Source: JBBPYC01 sp038200275 (GTDB lineage: Bacteria > Pseudomonadota > Gammaproteobacteria > Burkholderiales > Burkholderiaceae_C). Taken from it: DNA of 59,512 bases. The stretch is from assembly GCA_038200275.1 (NCBI GenBank), contig JBBPYC010000032.1, forward strand, positions 1 through 59,512, written 5' to 3'. This document shows, piece after piece, positions 51,173-59,458 of the stretch (position 1 is the first letter of the stretch; each line of letters starts with the position of its first letter). A program made the position numbers and the translations under genes. Below the pieces are notes generated by a model. That model had not been told where the DNA came from. It made no database searches and was given only the letters and a program-made list of their open reading frames with translations.

Positions 51173-52762
51173 GTGGGTGGTTGCTCGATTTCTGCGTCAC
51201 CGGGCAACCACCAAGGCCGTGCATTGAGCACCCAGCCGTCGGCGCCGCCACGACCGGCAGCTCAGGCACACGCGGCAACCGGTGTCAAAACCACAACGAG
51301 CACTGCCGAGACGGCACGGCCCCGGCTGGCGCGCCGCGTCCTCGCGCATGTGCTGCTGCCGCTGCTGCTGACCTGGTTGATCGGCACCGGCATCACGGTG
51401 GCGGTGGCGAACCACTATGCGCAGCAGGCATTCGACCGCGCGCTGCTCGATGATGCGTATTCGGTTGCGGCGAACGTGCGCAGCCAAAGTGATGGGGACG
51501 CGACGCGGCTCGAGTTGATGCTCACGCCGCGCGAGGTCGGTGCGGTGCTGTTCGACCAGGCCGAATCGATTTACTTTGCGGTGCTGGCGCCCGACGGCGC
51601 GCTGATCGGCGGACATCCCGGGCTGCGCACACCGCCGCTGGCCACCGGGCGGGTCAGCCAATTCTTCGACGTGGCCTATCAGGGCAAGGAACTGCGTGCG
51701 GTCCGCCTGGCGAGCAGCACGCCGCTGCCATTTCAGGTGGTGATGGGCCAGACCACCAGAAGCCGGCAGGCGCTGCTGCAGGGGCTGCTGCTCTACACCG
51801 TGATGCCGCAGGCGCTGCTGCTGGCGCTGCTGGCGGTCTGGCTGCGGCGCGTGGTGGCGCGCGACCTGGCGCCGCTGGCACAACTGCAGCAGGCGGTCGA
51901 GCAACGCGATGTCAACGATCTGGCGCCGTTGCTGCCCGGCGCCAGCACGCGCGAGATCGAGCGATTGACGCTGGCGATCAATGCGCTGCTCGCGCGCATC
52001 GACGCCAGCGTGCAGGCCCAGCGCGAGTTCTCCGGCAACATCGCGCACGAGTTGCGCACGCCGCTGGCCGGGATCCGGGCGCAAGCCGGTTATGCGCTCG
52101 CGCACGACGACCCGGCGGTCTGGCGCGAGCAACTGCAGGGCATCGCCAAAAGCGAAGAGCGCGCGAGCCACCAGATCAGCCAGTTGCTGCTGCTGTCGAT
52201 TGGCGAAGAGGCCCGCGCGCAGCTGGAGCTGACCGAGCTTGCGCTCGACGAACTGGTGCGTGACACCGTGCTGCGCTTCATGCCGCGTGCGCAGGCGCTC
52301 GGTGTGGACTTAGGCGCTGAAGGACTCGACCGGCCCGTGCGCGTGCTCGGCAACGCCGGTCTCCTGGAAGGGCTGCTGTCCAACCTGATCGACAACGCGC
52401 TGCGTTACGGCGTGGGCACGACCGGGCCGGTGGTGACGGTTGCACTGGCCATGGCAGCCGATGGGGCGGTTCGGATGAGCGTGATCGACAACGGCTCGGG
52501 GCTTGCTGCGGGCGACGCCGCGCGGCTGATGCGCCGGGGCGTGCAGGGCGAAGCAGGCGTTCGGCTTGCTTTCGGCGCGGGCCTTGGGCTGGCGATCGTT
52601 GCGCGCTATGCGGAATTGCTGAAGGCCCGGTTTGTGATCGAGCCAGGCGAGGGCGGCACGGGCTTGTGCGCGCGGGTGGACTTCGCGCCCGACTCCGTCC
52701 TCAACCCGCCGGTGGACCACGATACTGACCCGTCCGATCCAGCAAGTCGCGCATCGCCGTAA
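51173..52762 (+). CDS. Sensor histidine kinase, TctE-type (2CSK_N sensor domain)
   Basis: The 529-residue membrane kinase has a first helix (VLLPLLLTWLIGTGITVAVA), a periplasmic 2CSK_N-like sensor region (QQAFDRALLDDAYSVAANVR ... IYFAVLAPDGALIGGHPGL ... GKELRAVRLASS), a second helix (LLYTVMPQALLLALLAVWL), HAMP, a dimerisation/phospho-acceptor box with NIAHELRTPLAGI (His about 292 from the start used here) and the ATPase boxes NLIDNALRYG, VIDNGSGL and FGAGLGLAIVARYAELL. This sensor type is found in TctE, the tricarboxylate sensor. The start is uncertain: GTG at 51173 or TTG at 51224, both before a low-complexity N-terminus. It pairs with the response regulator upstream. Confidence 0.9.
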   Translation: MGGCSISASPGNHQGRALSTQPSAPPRPAAQAHAATGVKTTTSTAETARPRLARRVLAHVLLPLLLTWLIGTGITVAVANHYAQQAFDRALLDDAYSVAANVRSQSDGDATRLELMLTPREVGAVLFDQAESIYFAVLAPDGALIGGHPGLRTPPLATGRVSQFFDVAYQGKELRAVRLASSTPLPFQVVMGQTTRSRQALLQGLLLYTVMPQALLLALLAVWLRRVVARDLAPLAQLQQAVEQRDVNDLAPLLPGASTREIERLTLAINALLARIDASVQAQREFSGNIAHELRTPLAGIRAQAGYALAHDDPAVWREQLQGIAKSEERASHQISQLLLLSIGEEARAQLELTELALDELVRDTVLRFMPRAQALGVDLGAEGLDRPVRVLGNAGLLEGLLSNLIDNALRYGVGTTGPVVTVALAMAADGAVRMSVIDNGSGLAAGDAARLMRRGVQGEAGVRLAFGAGLGLAIVARYAELLKARFVIEPGEGGTGLCARVDFAPDSVLNPPVDHDTDPSDPASRASP

Positions 52763-52841
52763 GCCGATCGACCGTGGCCTTGTGCTCGCGGGCCAGCCAT
52801 GCGGCCTGCCTTTCAGGTCACGACCACCACGCGAAGCCCGA

Positions 52842-54566
52842 TCAGTACCCCAGCGCCAGCCCCGTATTGCGGCGCGGATCGTTGGCGCCGAAGAAGCGGT
52901 TGTTGCCAGCGGGTTTGCCACCCAGGGAGGGCGCGCCGACGATGATCGCGGCCAGGTGATTGGCGGGCTGCGGCGCGCCCAGCTCGTGACCCATTTCGCG
53001 CAGGATCTTGCGCGTGTCGGGGCTCAGGGCATAGGCCTCGACGTTGGTCACATCGGGCAACCACTGCTGATGAAAACGCGGCATGTCGACCGCTTCCTGC
53101 ACGTCCATGCCGTAGTCGATCGCATTGATCATGGTCAGCATGGTGGCGGTGATGATGCGGCTGCCACCCGGGGTGCCCACCACCATCACGGGCTTGCCAT
53201 CTTTGGTGACGATCGTCGGGCTCATTGAACTCAACGGACGCTTGCCGGGCTCAACAGCATTCGCTTCGCCCTGCACCAGGCCGTAGATGTTCGGGACGCC
53301 GACCTTGGCCGTGAAGTCGTCCATTTCGTTGTTCAGCAACACGCCGGTGCCGGCCGCCGTCAAACGCGCGCCGAACCACTCATTCAACGTGTAGGTCACG
53401 GCCACCGCGTTGCCGAATTTGTCGGCGATCGAATAGTGCGTGGTGTTGCTGCCTTCGTGCGGCGGCACGCCGGGCTTGATGTCTTTGGAGATGCCGGCCT
53501 TCTTCGGATCGATCGCGCCCCGGATCTTGGCGGCGTAGTCTTTGGACAGCAGCCGGTCCAGCGGGTTCTTCACGAAGTCCGGATCACCGAGGTAGCTGTT
53601 GCGGTCCACGTAGGCGTGGCGCATCGCCTCGATCTGGTAGTGCACGGCTTGCGCCGAATGCCAGCCGAGGTCTTTCAGCGGGTAGCCTTCAAGCACGTTC
53701 AACATCTCGCAGATGATGACGCCTCCGGACGACGGCGGCGGCGCGGACACCACGTGATAGCCGCGATAGTCGCATTCCACCGGCGCCAGTTCGCGCGTCT
53801 TGTATTGATCGAGATCGGCCTGCTTGATCAACCCCTTGCCCGCTTCTGACGATGCAACCAGCGCTGCGGCAACCGGGCCTTTGTAGAAGCCGTCGACGCC
53901 GTGGTCGCTGATCAATTGCAGTGTCTTGGCCAAGTCCTTTTGCACCAGCGTGTCGCCCACGGCGAAGGGCGCACCTTGCTTCAAAAAGATCGCAGCGGTC
54001 GGCGCATCCTTGCGAAAGTCGTCGGTGGCGCCCGAGAGCATTTCAATGTCGCCCTGATCGAGCTTGAAGCCTTGCTCGGCCAACTGCACCGACGGTGCGA
54101 TCAGGTCGGGTCGCTTCATCGTGCCGTATTTCTCACGCGCGTACTCCATGCCCGAGACGCTGCCTGGCACACCGACCGCCAGGAAGCCGCGCGTGCTCAA
54201 GCCCTTGACGACATTGCCGTCCTTGTCCAGGTACATGCCGGCGGTGGCGGCCAGAGGGGCCTTCTCACGGAAGTCGAGAAACGTCTTGCGCCCATCGGCC
54301 AGCTGGATCGTCATGAATCCGCCGCCGCCGAGGTTGCCTGCAGCCGGGTACACCACGGCCAGCGCATAGCCGACAGCCACCGCCGCATCTACTGCGTTGC
54401 CGCCTTGCTTCAACACATCGACACCCACTTGCGTGGCCAGATGTTGGGCTGCGACGACCATGCCATGCTCAGCGGCGACCGGCGCCATCGAGGCGGCCTG
54501 CGACAGCGAGGTGAATGACAGGAATGCGGTAGCGACAAAACGCGACGGCGTTGCAAAGCGTCTCAT
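52842..54566 (-). CDS. ggt: Gamma-glutamyltransferase
   Basis: The 574-residue periplasmic enzyme hydrolyses or transfers the gamma-glutamyl group of glutathione. It begins with a signal peptide (MRRFATPSRFVATAFLSFTSLSQA) and shows GGNAVDAAVAVGYALAVVYPAAGNLGGGGFM, FREKAPLAA, GVPGSVSGMEYA and the self-cleavage site GSN-TTHYSIAD. The nucleophile Thr is about residue 375 and becomes the N-terminus of the small subunit. The oxyanion Gly-Gly and PLSSMSPTIV(T) blocks follow. GAGGAAATTCTCC precedes the ATG. It is complete and of normal length. It is convergent with the sensor kinase gene. Confidence 0.95.
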   Translation of the reverse strand: MRRFATPSRFVATAFLSFTSLSQAASMAPVAAEHGMVVAAQHLATQVGVDVLKQGGNAVDAAVAVGYALAVVYPAAGNLGGGGFMTIQLADGRKTFLDFREKAPLAATAGMYLDKDGNVVKGLSTRGFLAVGVPGSVSGMEYAREKYGTMKRPDLIAPSVQLAEQGFKLDQGDIEMLSGATDDFRKDAPTAAIFLKQGAPFAVGDTLVQKDLAKTLQLISDHGVDGFYKGPVAAALVASSEAGKGLIKQADLDQYKTRELAPVECDYRGYHVVSAPPPSSGGVIICEMLNVLEGYPLKDLGWHSAQAVHYQIEAMRHAYVDRNSYLGDPDFVKNPLDRLLSKDYAAKIRGAIDPKKAGISKDIKPGVPPHEGSNTTHYSIADKFGNAVAVTYTLNEWFGARLTAAGTGVLLNNEMDDFTAKVGVPNIYGLVQGEANAVEPGKRPLSSMSPTIVTKDGKPVMVVGTPGGSRIITATMLTMINAIDYGMDVQEAVDMPRFHQQWLPDVTNVEAYALSPDTRKILREMGHELGAPQPANHLAAIIVGAPSLGGKPAGNNRFFGANDPRRNTGLALGY

Positions 54567-54659
54567 GGAGAATTTCCTCAGGGTTGAAAGAACGGCGCGG
54601 CTTGACTTGAGTTTTCTGAAAAAAATGGCCGTAACGGCATATGCAGCCTGCATTTCGAG

Positions 54660-55772
54660 CTACGAACTTTGTAGCTTTTGATAGTCCGTGTAGCCCTTCT
54701 CCCCACCGCCGTAGAACGTGTCCTTGTCGGCTGGCGTCAGCGGCGCGTTCTCCCGCAGGCGGCGTACCAGGTCGGGGTTCGAGATGAACGGTTTGCCGAA
54801 GGCGACCAGATCGGCGCCATCGGCCAGTGCGTGTTCGGCCAGTTTCTTGTCGTAGCCGTTGTTGACCATCCAGGCGGCCGCGCCGCCCGCTTGACGGTAC
54901 GTTTCACGGAATGCCGCATAGTCGAACGGCCGGTCTGCCACTTCGCGCGGGCCGCCGGTGGCGCCCTCGATCACGTGCAGATAGGCCAGGCCCAATGGGC
55001 CCAGTCCGCGCGCGACGAAATCGAACAGCGGCTGCGGATCGGTGTCGTAGATGTCGTTGGCGGGGGTGACCGGCGACAGGCGCAGGCCCGTGCGGCCACC
55101 GCCGATTTCTTCCGTCACGGCGCGCATCACTTCGAGCAGCAACCGCGCACGGTTTTCGATGCTGCCGCCGTAGTCGTCGGTGCGGCGGTTCGCACCATCC
55201 TTGAGGAACTGGTCGAGCAAATAGCCGTTTGCACCGTGCACTTCCACGCCGTCGAAGCCAGCCGAGATCGCGTTGAACGCGGCACGCTGGAAGGTGCGCA
55301 CGATGCCGGGCAGCTCTTCGAGCTTCAATTCGCGCGGCTCGGACACATCGGCAAACGTGCCGACGCCGTCCCGCCGCAGATAAGTTTTGGCTTTGGCTTT
55401 GACAGCCGATGGCGCGACCGGCTTGTGGCCGTCTTCCTGCAGTTCATTGTGCGAAATGCGCCCGACATGCCAGAGCTGGCAGACGATGCGCCCGCCGGCT
55501 TCGTGCACCGCATCGGTTACGCGTCGCCAGCCGTCGAGCTGCTCGGTGCCGTACAGGCCCGGCACGTCCGCATAGCCTTGGCCTTGTGCGCTGATCGCGG
55601 TGGCTTCGGTGATCAGCAGGCCGGCGGTGGCGCGCTGGGTGTAGTAGGTCGCCATCAGCGGCGTGGGAATCGCATCCGGCGCCCGGTTGCGTGTGAGCGG
55701 CGCCATCACGATGCGGTTGGGCAGGTGCAGGTCGCCGGCCTGGATCGGGTCGAATAGGGTGGTGGTCGTCAT
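54660..55772 (-). CDS. nemA: Old yellow enzyme family alkene reductase (NemA-like)
   Basis: The 370-residue FMN protein has the OYE barrel sequence: LFDPIQAGDLHLPNRIVMAPLTRNRA, GLLITEATAISAQGQGY, GRIVCQLWHVGRISH, GFDGVEVHGANGYLLDQFLKDGANRRTDDYGGSIENRARLLLEVM (with the substrate-binding His-x-x-Asn pair), and GADLVAFGKPFISNPDLVRRL. It reduces activated alkenes, N-ethylmaleimide or nitrate esters with NAD(P)H. The symbol is by similarity to E. coli nemA. The ATG at 55772 was chosen because the upstream frame is only a shadow. It is divergent from a YbfB-type transporter with 102 bases between starts. Confidence 0.92.
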   Translation of the reverse strand: MTTTTLFDPIQAGDLHLPNRIVMAPLTRNRAPDAIPTPLMATYYTQRATAGLLITEATAISAQGQGYADVPGLYGTEQLDGWRRVTDAVHEAGGRIVCQLWHVGRISHNELQEDGHKPVAPSAVKAKAKTYLRRDGVGTFADVSEPRELKLEELPGIVRTFQRAAFNAISAGFDGVEVHGANGYLLDQFLKDGANRRTDDYGGSIENRARLLLEVMRAVTEEIGGGRTGLRLSPVTPANDIYDTDPQPLFDFVARGLGPLGLAYLHVIEGATGGPREVADRPFDYAAFRETYRQAGGAAAWMVNNGYDKKLAEHALADGADLVAFGKPFISNPDLVRRLRENAPLTPADKDTFYGGGEKGYTDYQKLQSS

Positions 55773-55874
55773 GGAAAAAGTTCTCGGTTGAGCAGGCCGC
55801 GTGGACGGATTTGATCGATGCGTAGTCTGCCTGAACCCTTTGGGCTCGTGCGCTAGCCTCGGAAGCTCGATCTC

Positions 55875-57407
55875 ATGGCCCGTCCCAACAAACCACCCAC
55901 CGATGCCACTGCGCCGCGCCCGCCCAAACGCGGCGGCACCGACGTGAGCGATGCCGAATTCCGTGAAATTGCCGAGGCGTCCTGGGCAAATCTGCCGGGC
56001 GCCGACGAGACAGCGCCACCGCGCCCGGCGCCGCGTGCTGCCGTTCCGCGCAAACGGACGCGAGCCGCTGCCAGGCCCGTGCAAGACCCGGCCCCGGCCG
56101 TTGTGCCGGCGCCTGCACCGCCTTCGCTGATCGCGATCGCCTGCGCGCTGGCATTGGCCGCGGCCGTCTCGCTCGGGATCACGCGGTTTGCTTATGCGCT
56201 GCTGCTGCCGCCGATGCGGGCCGACCTGGGCTGGTCTTACACGCTGGCTGGTGCGATGAACACGGTGAACGCGCTGGGCTACCTGATCGGCGCGCTGGCA
56301 ACACCTTGGCTCATGCGCAGCCTGGGGCCCGCGCGCGTGCTGCTGTGGGGCGCCGCGCTGGCAAGCGTCTTCATGGGCTGGAGCGGCTTCTTTATCGATG
56401 CCGGGCCGCTGTTGCTGCAGCGACTGCTTGCGGGCGTTGCGAGTGCGTTCGTGTTCGTCGCGGGTGGGCTGCTTGCAGCCCGGCTGGCCGCGCGAGAGCC
56501 TGGGCGCGGCGGGCTGCTGCTGGGGCTGTTTTATGGCGGCGTGGGTTTTGGCATCGTGCTGTCGGCCCTGCTGGTGCCGCCGCTGCTGGATGCAATGCGC
56601 CCGTCGCCGCATGGCTGGACGTGGGCCTGGTGGATGCTTGCGCTGCTGTGCGCCGCCGCCAGTGCGGCGCTGTGGTGGCCGGTGCGGGCGATGCAGCGGC
56701 TGGCGCCGGTGACGCCTGCACCGTCGGCATTTGCCCAGGCTCCACCTGCGGACCGTGCTGAAGCGAAGCGACGCGGCAACGCGGGGGCGGCCAGCGATGC
56801 CGAGACGGTCAACGATCGAACGTTGCCCGTCGCGGTCTTTCACTGGCGAGATTTCACGCCCGCCTTGCTCGGCTACGGGCTGTTCGGCGTCGGCTACATC
56901 GGCTACATGACGTTCGTGATCGCGCTGTTGAAGGATCAGGGCGTGTCACCCGGCTGGGTCAGCGGGTTTTATGCGCTGCTCGGCGTGGCCGTGATGGCGT
57001 CGTCGCGAATCTGGGCCGGGTTGCTGGACCGGACGGAAGGCGGCGAGGCGCTCGCGCTGCTGAATGCGCTGCTCGGCGTGGCTGTTCTGATCCCGGCGGT
57101 CACGCATTGGCAGCCGTTGCTGCTGGTGTCCGGCGCATTGTTCGGCGGCGTGTTTCTGTCGGTGGTTGCATCAACCACGGCGCTGGTGCGGCGCAGCCTG
57201 CCGCCTGCCGCCTGGGGCGCAGGCATCGGTGCATTCACGGTGGTGTTTGCAGCCGGCCAGATCGTCGGCCCGACGGTGGTGGGCTGGATTGCCGACGGCG
57301 ACGGGGGGTTGGAGCGCGGGCTGGCGTTCTCAGCCGGCGCGCTGTGGCTGGGTGCGTTGATCGCGCATCGACAGCCGAGCCGGGGATTGAAAGCGGACCC
57401 CGATTGA
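55875..57407 (+). CDS. YbfB/YjiJ family MFS transporter
   Basis: The 510-residue protein is a 12-helix MFS of the YbfB/YjiJ group; ALAAAVSLGITRFAYALLLPPMRADLGWSYTLAGAMNTVNALGYLIGALATPWLM is the family's first signature. Unusually, about 85 hydrophilic residues, rich in Pro, Ala and Arg, precede helix 1; a second Ala/Arg-rich loop (about 285-315) separates the two bundles. ATG at 55875 was used; there is no internal start close to helix 1 with a good ribosome binding site. The substrate is unknown. Confidence 0.88.
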   Translation: MARPNKPPTDATAPRPPKRGGTDVSDAEFREIAEASWANLPGADETAPPRPAPRAAVPRKRTRAAARPVQDPAPAVVPAPAPPSLIAIACALALAAAVSLGITRFAYALLLPPMRADLGWSYTLAGAMNTVNALGYLIGALATPWLMRSLGPARVLLWGAALASVFMGWSGFFIDAGPLLLQRLLAGVASAFVFVAGGLLAARLAAREPGRGGLLLGLFYGGVGFGIVLSALLVPPLLDAMRPSPHGWTWAWWMLALLCAAASAALWWPVRAMQRLAPVTPAPSAFAQAPPADRAEAKRRGNAGAASDAETVNDRTLPVAVFHWRDFTPALLGYGLFGVGYIGYMTFVIALLKDQGVSPGWVSGFYALLGVAVMASSRIWAGLLDRTEGGEALALLNALLGVAVLIPAVTHWQPLLLVSGALFGGVFLSVVASTTALVRRSLPPAAWGAGIGAFTVVFAAGQIVGPTVVGWIADGDGGLERGLAFSAGALWLGALIAHRQPSRGLKADPD

Positions 57408-57488
57408 GGCGGCCGCAGATGCCGTCGCTGTTGTGCGGCGGCGGGTGGACCTGTCAGCGCGCAGCTTTGGCCGCGCGGTGGGGGTGGA

Positions 57489-58097
57489 TCAGCCCAGCAG
57501 GCCTTCGTCCTTCATGGCTTTTTGCACCGCGGGCCGCTTGGACACGCGGTCACGGAACGCGGCCAGGTTGCTGAGCGGCGAGATGTCCACGTCGACCCGC
57601 GAGCACCAGTTACTGACCGTGAACAGATAGGCATCGGCCACCGTGAACTGATCGCCCATCAAGTACTGTTTGCCAGCGAGTTCGCCGTCGATCCACTTCA
57701 GGCGGCCGAGCACTTTCTCGCGTGCGGCTTTCTTCATGTCGTCCGGCGTGGCCGCATTGAACAGCGGGCTAAAGCTCTTGTGCAACTCGGTGCCGATGAA
57801 GTTGAGCTTCGACTGCAGTTGGTAGCGCTCCATCGTGCCATTGGCGGGCGCCAGCTTCTTGTCCGGCACTTGGTCGGCGATGTACTGCACGATGGCCGGC
57901 CCTTCGGTGAGCTTGGTGCCGTCGTCGAGCACCAGCAGCGGCACGTAGCCGAGTGGGTTGATCTTGTAGTAGTCACTGCCATCGGGCAGCTTGTGCGTTT
58001 TGGTCGGCGCGGCGATGGCTTCGTATTTGAGGCCGGCTTCTTCGAGTGCGATGTGCGGGGACAGCGAGCAGGCGCCGGGGGAGTAGTAGAGTTTCAT
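57489..58097 (-). CDS. gst: Glutathione S-transferase, beta-class-like
   Basis: The 202-residue cytosolic enzyme starts MKLYYSPGACSLSPHIALEEAGLKYE, with the Cys10 that replaces the Tyr/Ser of other classes in beta-class GST, and shows INPLGYVPLLVLDDGTKLTEGPAIVQYIAD (cis-Pro and glutathione-binding Glu-Ser/Gly region) and a C-terminal helical domain with YLMGDQFTVADAYLFTVSNW. It conjugates or transfers glutathione in detoxification. It ends close to the convergent MFS gene (81 bases) and lies 190 bases from the PEP-CTERM gene. Confidence 0.93.
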   Translation of the reverse strand: MKLYYSPGACSLSPHIALEEAGLKYEAIAAPTKTHKLPDGSDYYKINPLGYVPLLVLDDGTKLTEGPAIVQYIADQVPDKKLAPANGTMERYQLQSKLNFIGTELHKSFSPLFNAATPDDMKKAAREKVLGRLKWIDGELAGKQYLMGDQFTVADAYLFTVSNWCSRVDVDISPLSNLAAFRDRVSKRPAVQKAMKDEGLLG

Positions 58098-58242
58098 GAC
58101 AAAAAGGTCCTGATGATTAAGTGATTACACGGAATGTCGAGGGCGACTCCAGACAGACCGCGCGGCTGCATTCATCGTAGCGGGTCAGTGTCCGAGCCTT
58201 TAGAACATGGGCGATCTTTGGTTCGGGAGGCCGGCGCCAATG

Positions 58243-58263
58243 AAAAAACCCGCCGAAGCGGGT
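58243..58263 (-). terminator. Intrinsic terminator after the PEP-CTERM gene
   Basis: ACCCGC (58248-58253) pairs with GCGGGT (58258-58263) around a CGAA/TTCG tetraloop; on the minus strand six U follow (A-run 58243-58248). It lies about 25 bases past the stop of the PEP-CTERM protein gene. Confidence 0.85.
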
Positions 58264-58287
58264 CTTTCGTTCGGAGCAATCGAGGGG

Positions 58288-58986
58288 TCAGGCCTGGATC
58301 GCTTTGTGGCCGGCGCGCCGGCGTGTCATGCCCAGTGCCAGCATGCCGATACCGAACAGCGCAAGCACTTCAGGCTCTGGAAGCGCTTTGGGCCCACCGC
58401 CACCGTTGCACGCACGATCAGTGATTGAGCAGCCCGCAAACTCGTATGAGTTGCCGCCGGTTCCGACGTCCTGGAACTTGATCGAGTACGGGCTGATGAA
58501 TGAAATGCCACCGCCGAAGCTTCCCGCCGTGGTCAGGATCAGGGAAAACGTGTTCGTTATGCCTTCGCGCAGACCCCCGTTGCCGCCGCCAGAGCAGTTT
58601 TTGCCGGGAAATAAGCAAAGATCGACCGACTGAAAGCTCGGAAGGATGTCATTGATGTTGGCCGACCAGACACCGCCAGTCGTAGATGCGTTCGACAGCG
58701 TGGGCGTCACGATGTCGACACCGAACGAGGTGATGCGATTCGTGCCGGGGCCGGTCGAGTTGTTGCTTACGCTGGTCGCAAACGTGGCCTGCGTGGATGT
58801 CGCGTTGAGGCTGGTCAGCGTGAAGCCGAACGTTGCGGAAAGCGTGGCGCCCTGTCGCAGCTCGGAAAAAACAATGGTTCCAGAGTCGCCCACGTTGTTG
58901 AACGTGACGGCCGTTGCCTGGGCCTGACCTGCAACCCCAGCGGCTAGCGCCGCGACAGCAGCTAGCGCAATTAATTTTTTAATCAT
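58288..58986 (-). CDS. PEP-CTERM sorting-domain protein
   Basis: The 232-residue protein has a signal peptide (MIKKLIALAAVAALAAGVAGQAQA) and a beta-rich central part with Thr/Ser/Asn repeats. It ends with PEPEVLALFGIGMLALGMTRRRAG, a PEP-CTERM signal of motif, helix and basic tail recognised by exosortase (EpsH/XrtA), which moves it to the outer surface or exopolysaccharide layer. Four Cys (DLCLFPGKNC and AGCSITDRAC) may form disulfides. The ATG at 58986 was chosen; the TTG at 59001 is also in frame. No exosortase gene is in the window. A function in biofilm matrix is plausible but unproven. Confidence 0.88.
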   Translation of the reverse strand: MIKKLIALAAVAALAAGVAGQAQATAVTFNNVGDSGTIVFSELRQGATLSATFGFTLTSLNATSTQATFATSVSNNSTGPGTNRITSFGVDIVTPTLSNASTTGGVWSANINDILPSFQSVDLCLFPGKNCSGGGNGGLREGITNTFSLILTTAGSFGGGISFISPYSIKFQDVGTGGNSYEFAGCSITDRACNGGGGPKALPEPEVLALFGIGMLALGMTRRRAGHKAIQA

Positions 58987-59001
58987 TATGTATTCGTGCA
59001 A

Positions 59002-59458
59002 TAGAAGTTAACTAACGAAGGTGGGACTCCGACTACAGTAATGCACGTTCCATGCCTACCTTAATAAATCATTGATTTAATTAATAGTAGGTAAAAATCG
59101 ACGGCTATTCGAAAATTCCTTTGTAAAAGAATTCGACAAACCTCCAGTCGGATTTATGTGTTCCTTCTAGGCATTGATTGAATTCAATAGGATTTGAATA
59201 TGTGGTTTTATTAATCATTGATTGAATTCGATAGAATTTAGCTATTTGGTTTTTCCTAAGATTTGATTGAATCCAATAGAATTTAGATATGAGATGAAAA
59301 CGCAGATTAAGACGATTTGCCTTGTCACCTCCGCAATCAAAGACAGGCACAAGCGACACGGTCATTGCTTGTAAGCTCTCCTAGACAAGTTTTATACCCT
59401 AAGATGCAGTGCTGGGCGTTCCGTTGAGCGCTGACTGACGACGGAGCAGACAAACGCG
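59002..59458. other. AT-rich region without a supported gene
   Basis: Unlike the GC-rich bulk of the window, these ~455 bases are AT-rich. They contain an imperfect long inverted repeat (CCTAC 59055-59059 with GTAGG 59087-59091, with mostly pairing A/T arms between) and the 44-base tandem repeat at 59173. A minus-strand 86-codon frame at 59105-59365 spans the repeat and encodes repeats of FYxIQS; it shows no domain and is probably spurious. Confidence 0.55.
59173..59294. repeat. AT-rich tandem repeat, about 44-base unit, 2.7 copies
   Basis: Units start at 59173, 59217 and 59261, each opening ATTGATTGAATTC or a close variant followed by AATAG(A/G)ATTT and a T-rich tail; the third copy has one extra T and ends early. 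In unit 1 the sequence ATTGAATTCAAT is a perfect 12-base palindrome, and it is changed by one base in each of the other units. This could be a binding-site array, an iteron-like element or a relic of a mobile element. Confidence 0.8.

Noticed and set aside
59105..59365. Minus-strand 86-codon frame in the AT-rich tail
   Set aside because: It spans the DNA tandem repeat, which explains its repeated FYxIQS peptide; no ribosome binding site or domain is visible.
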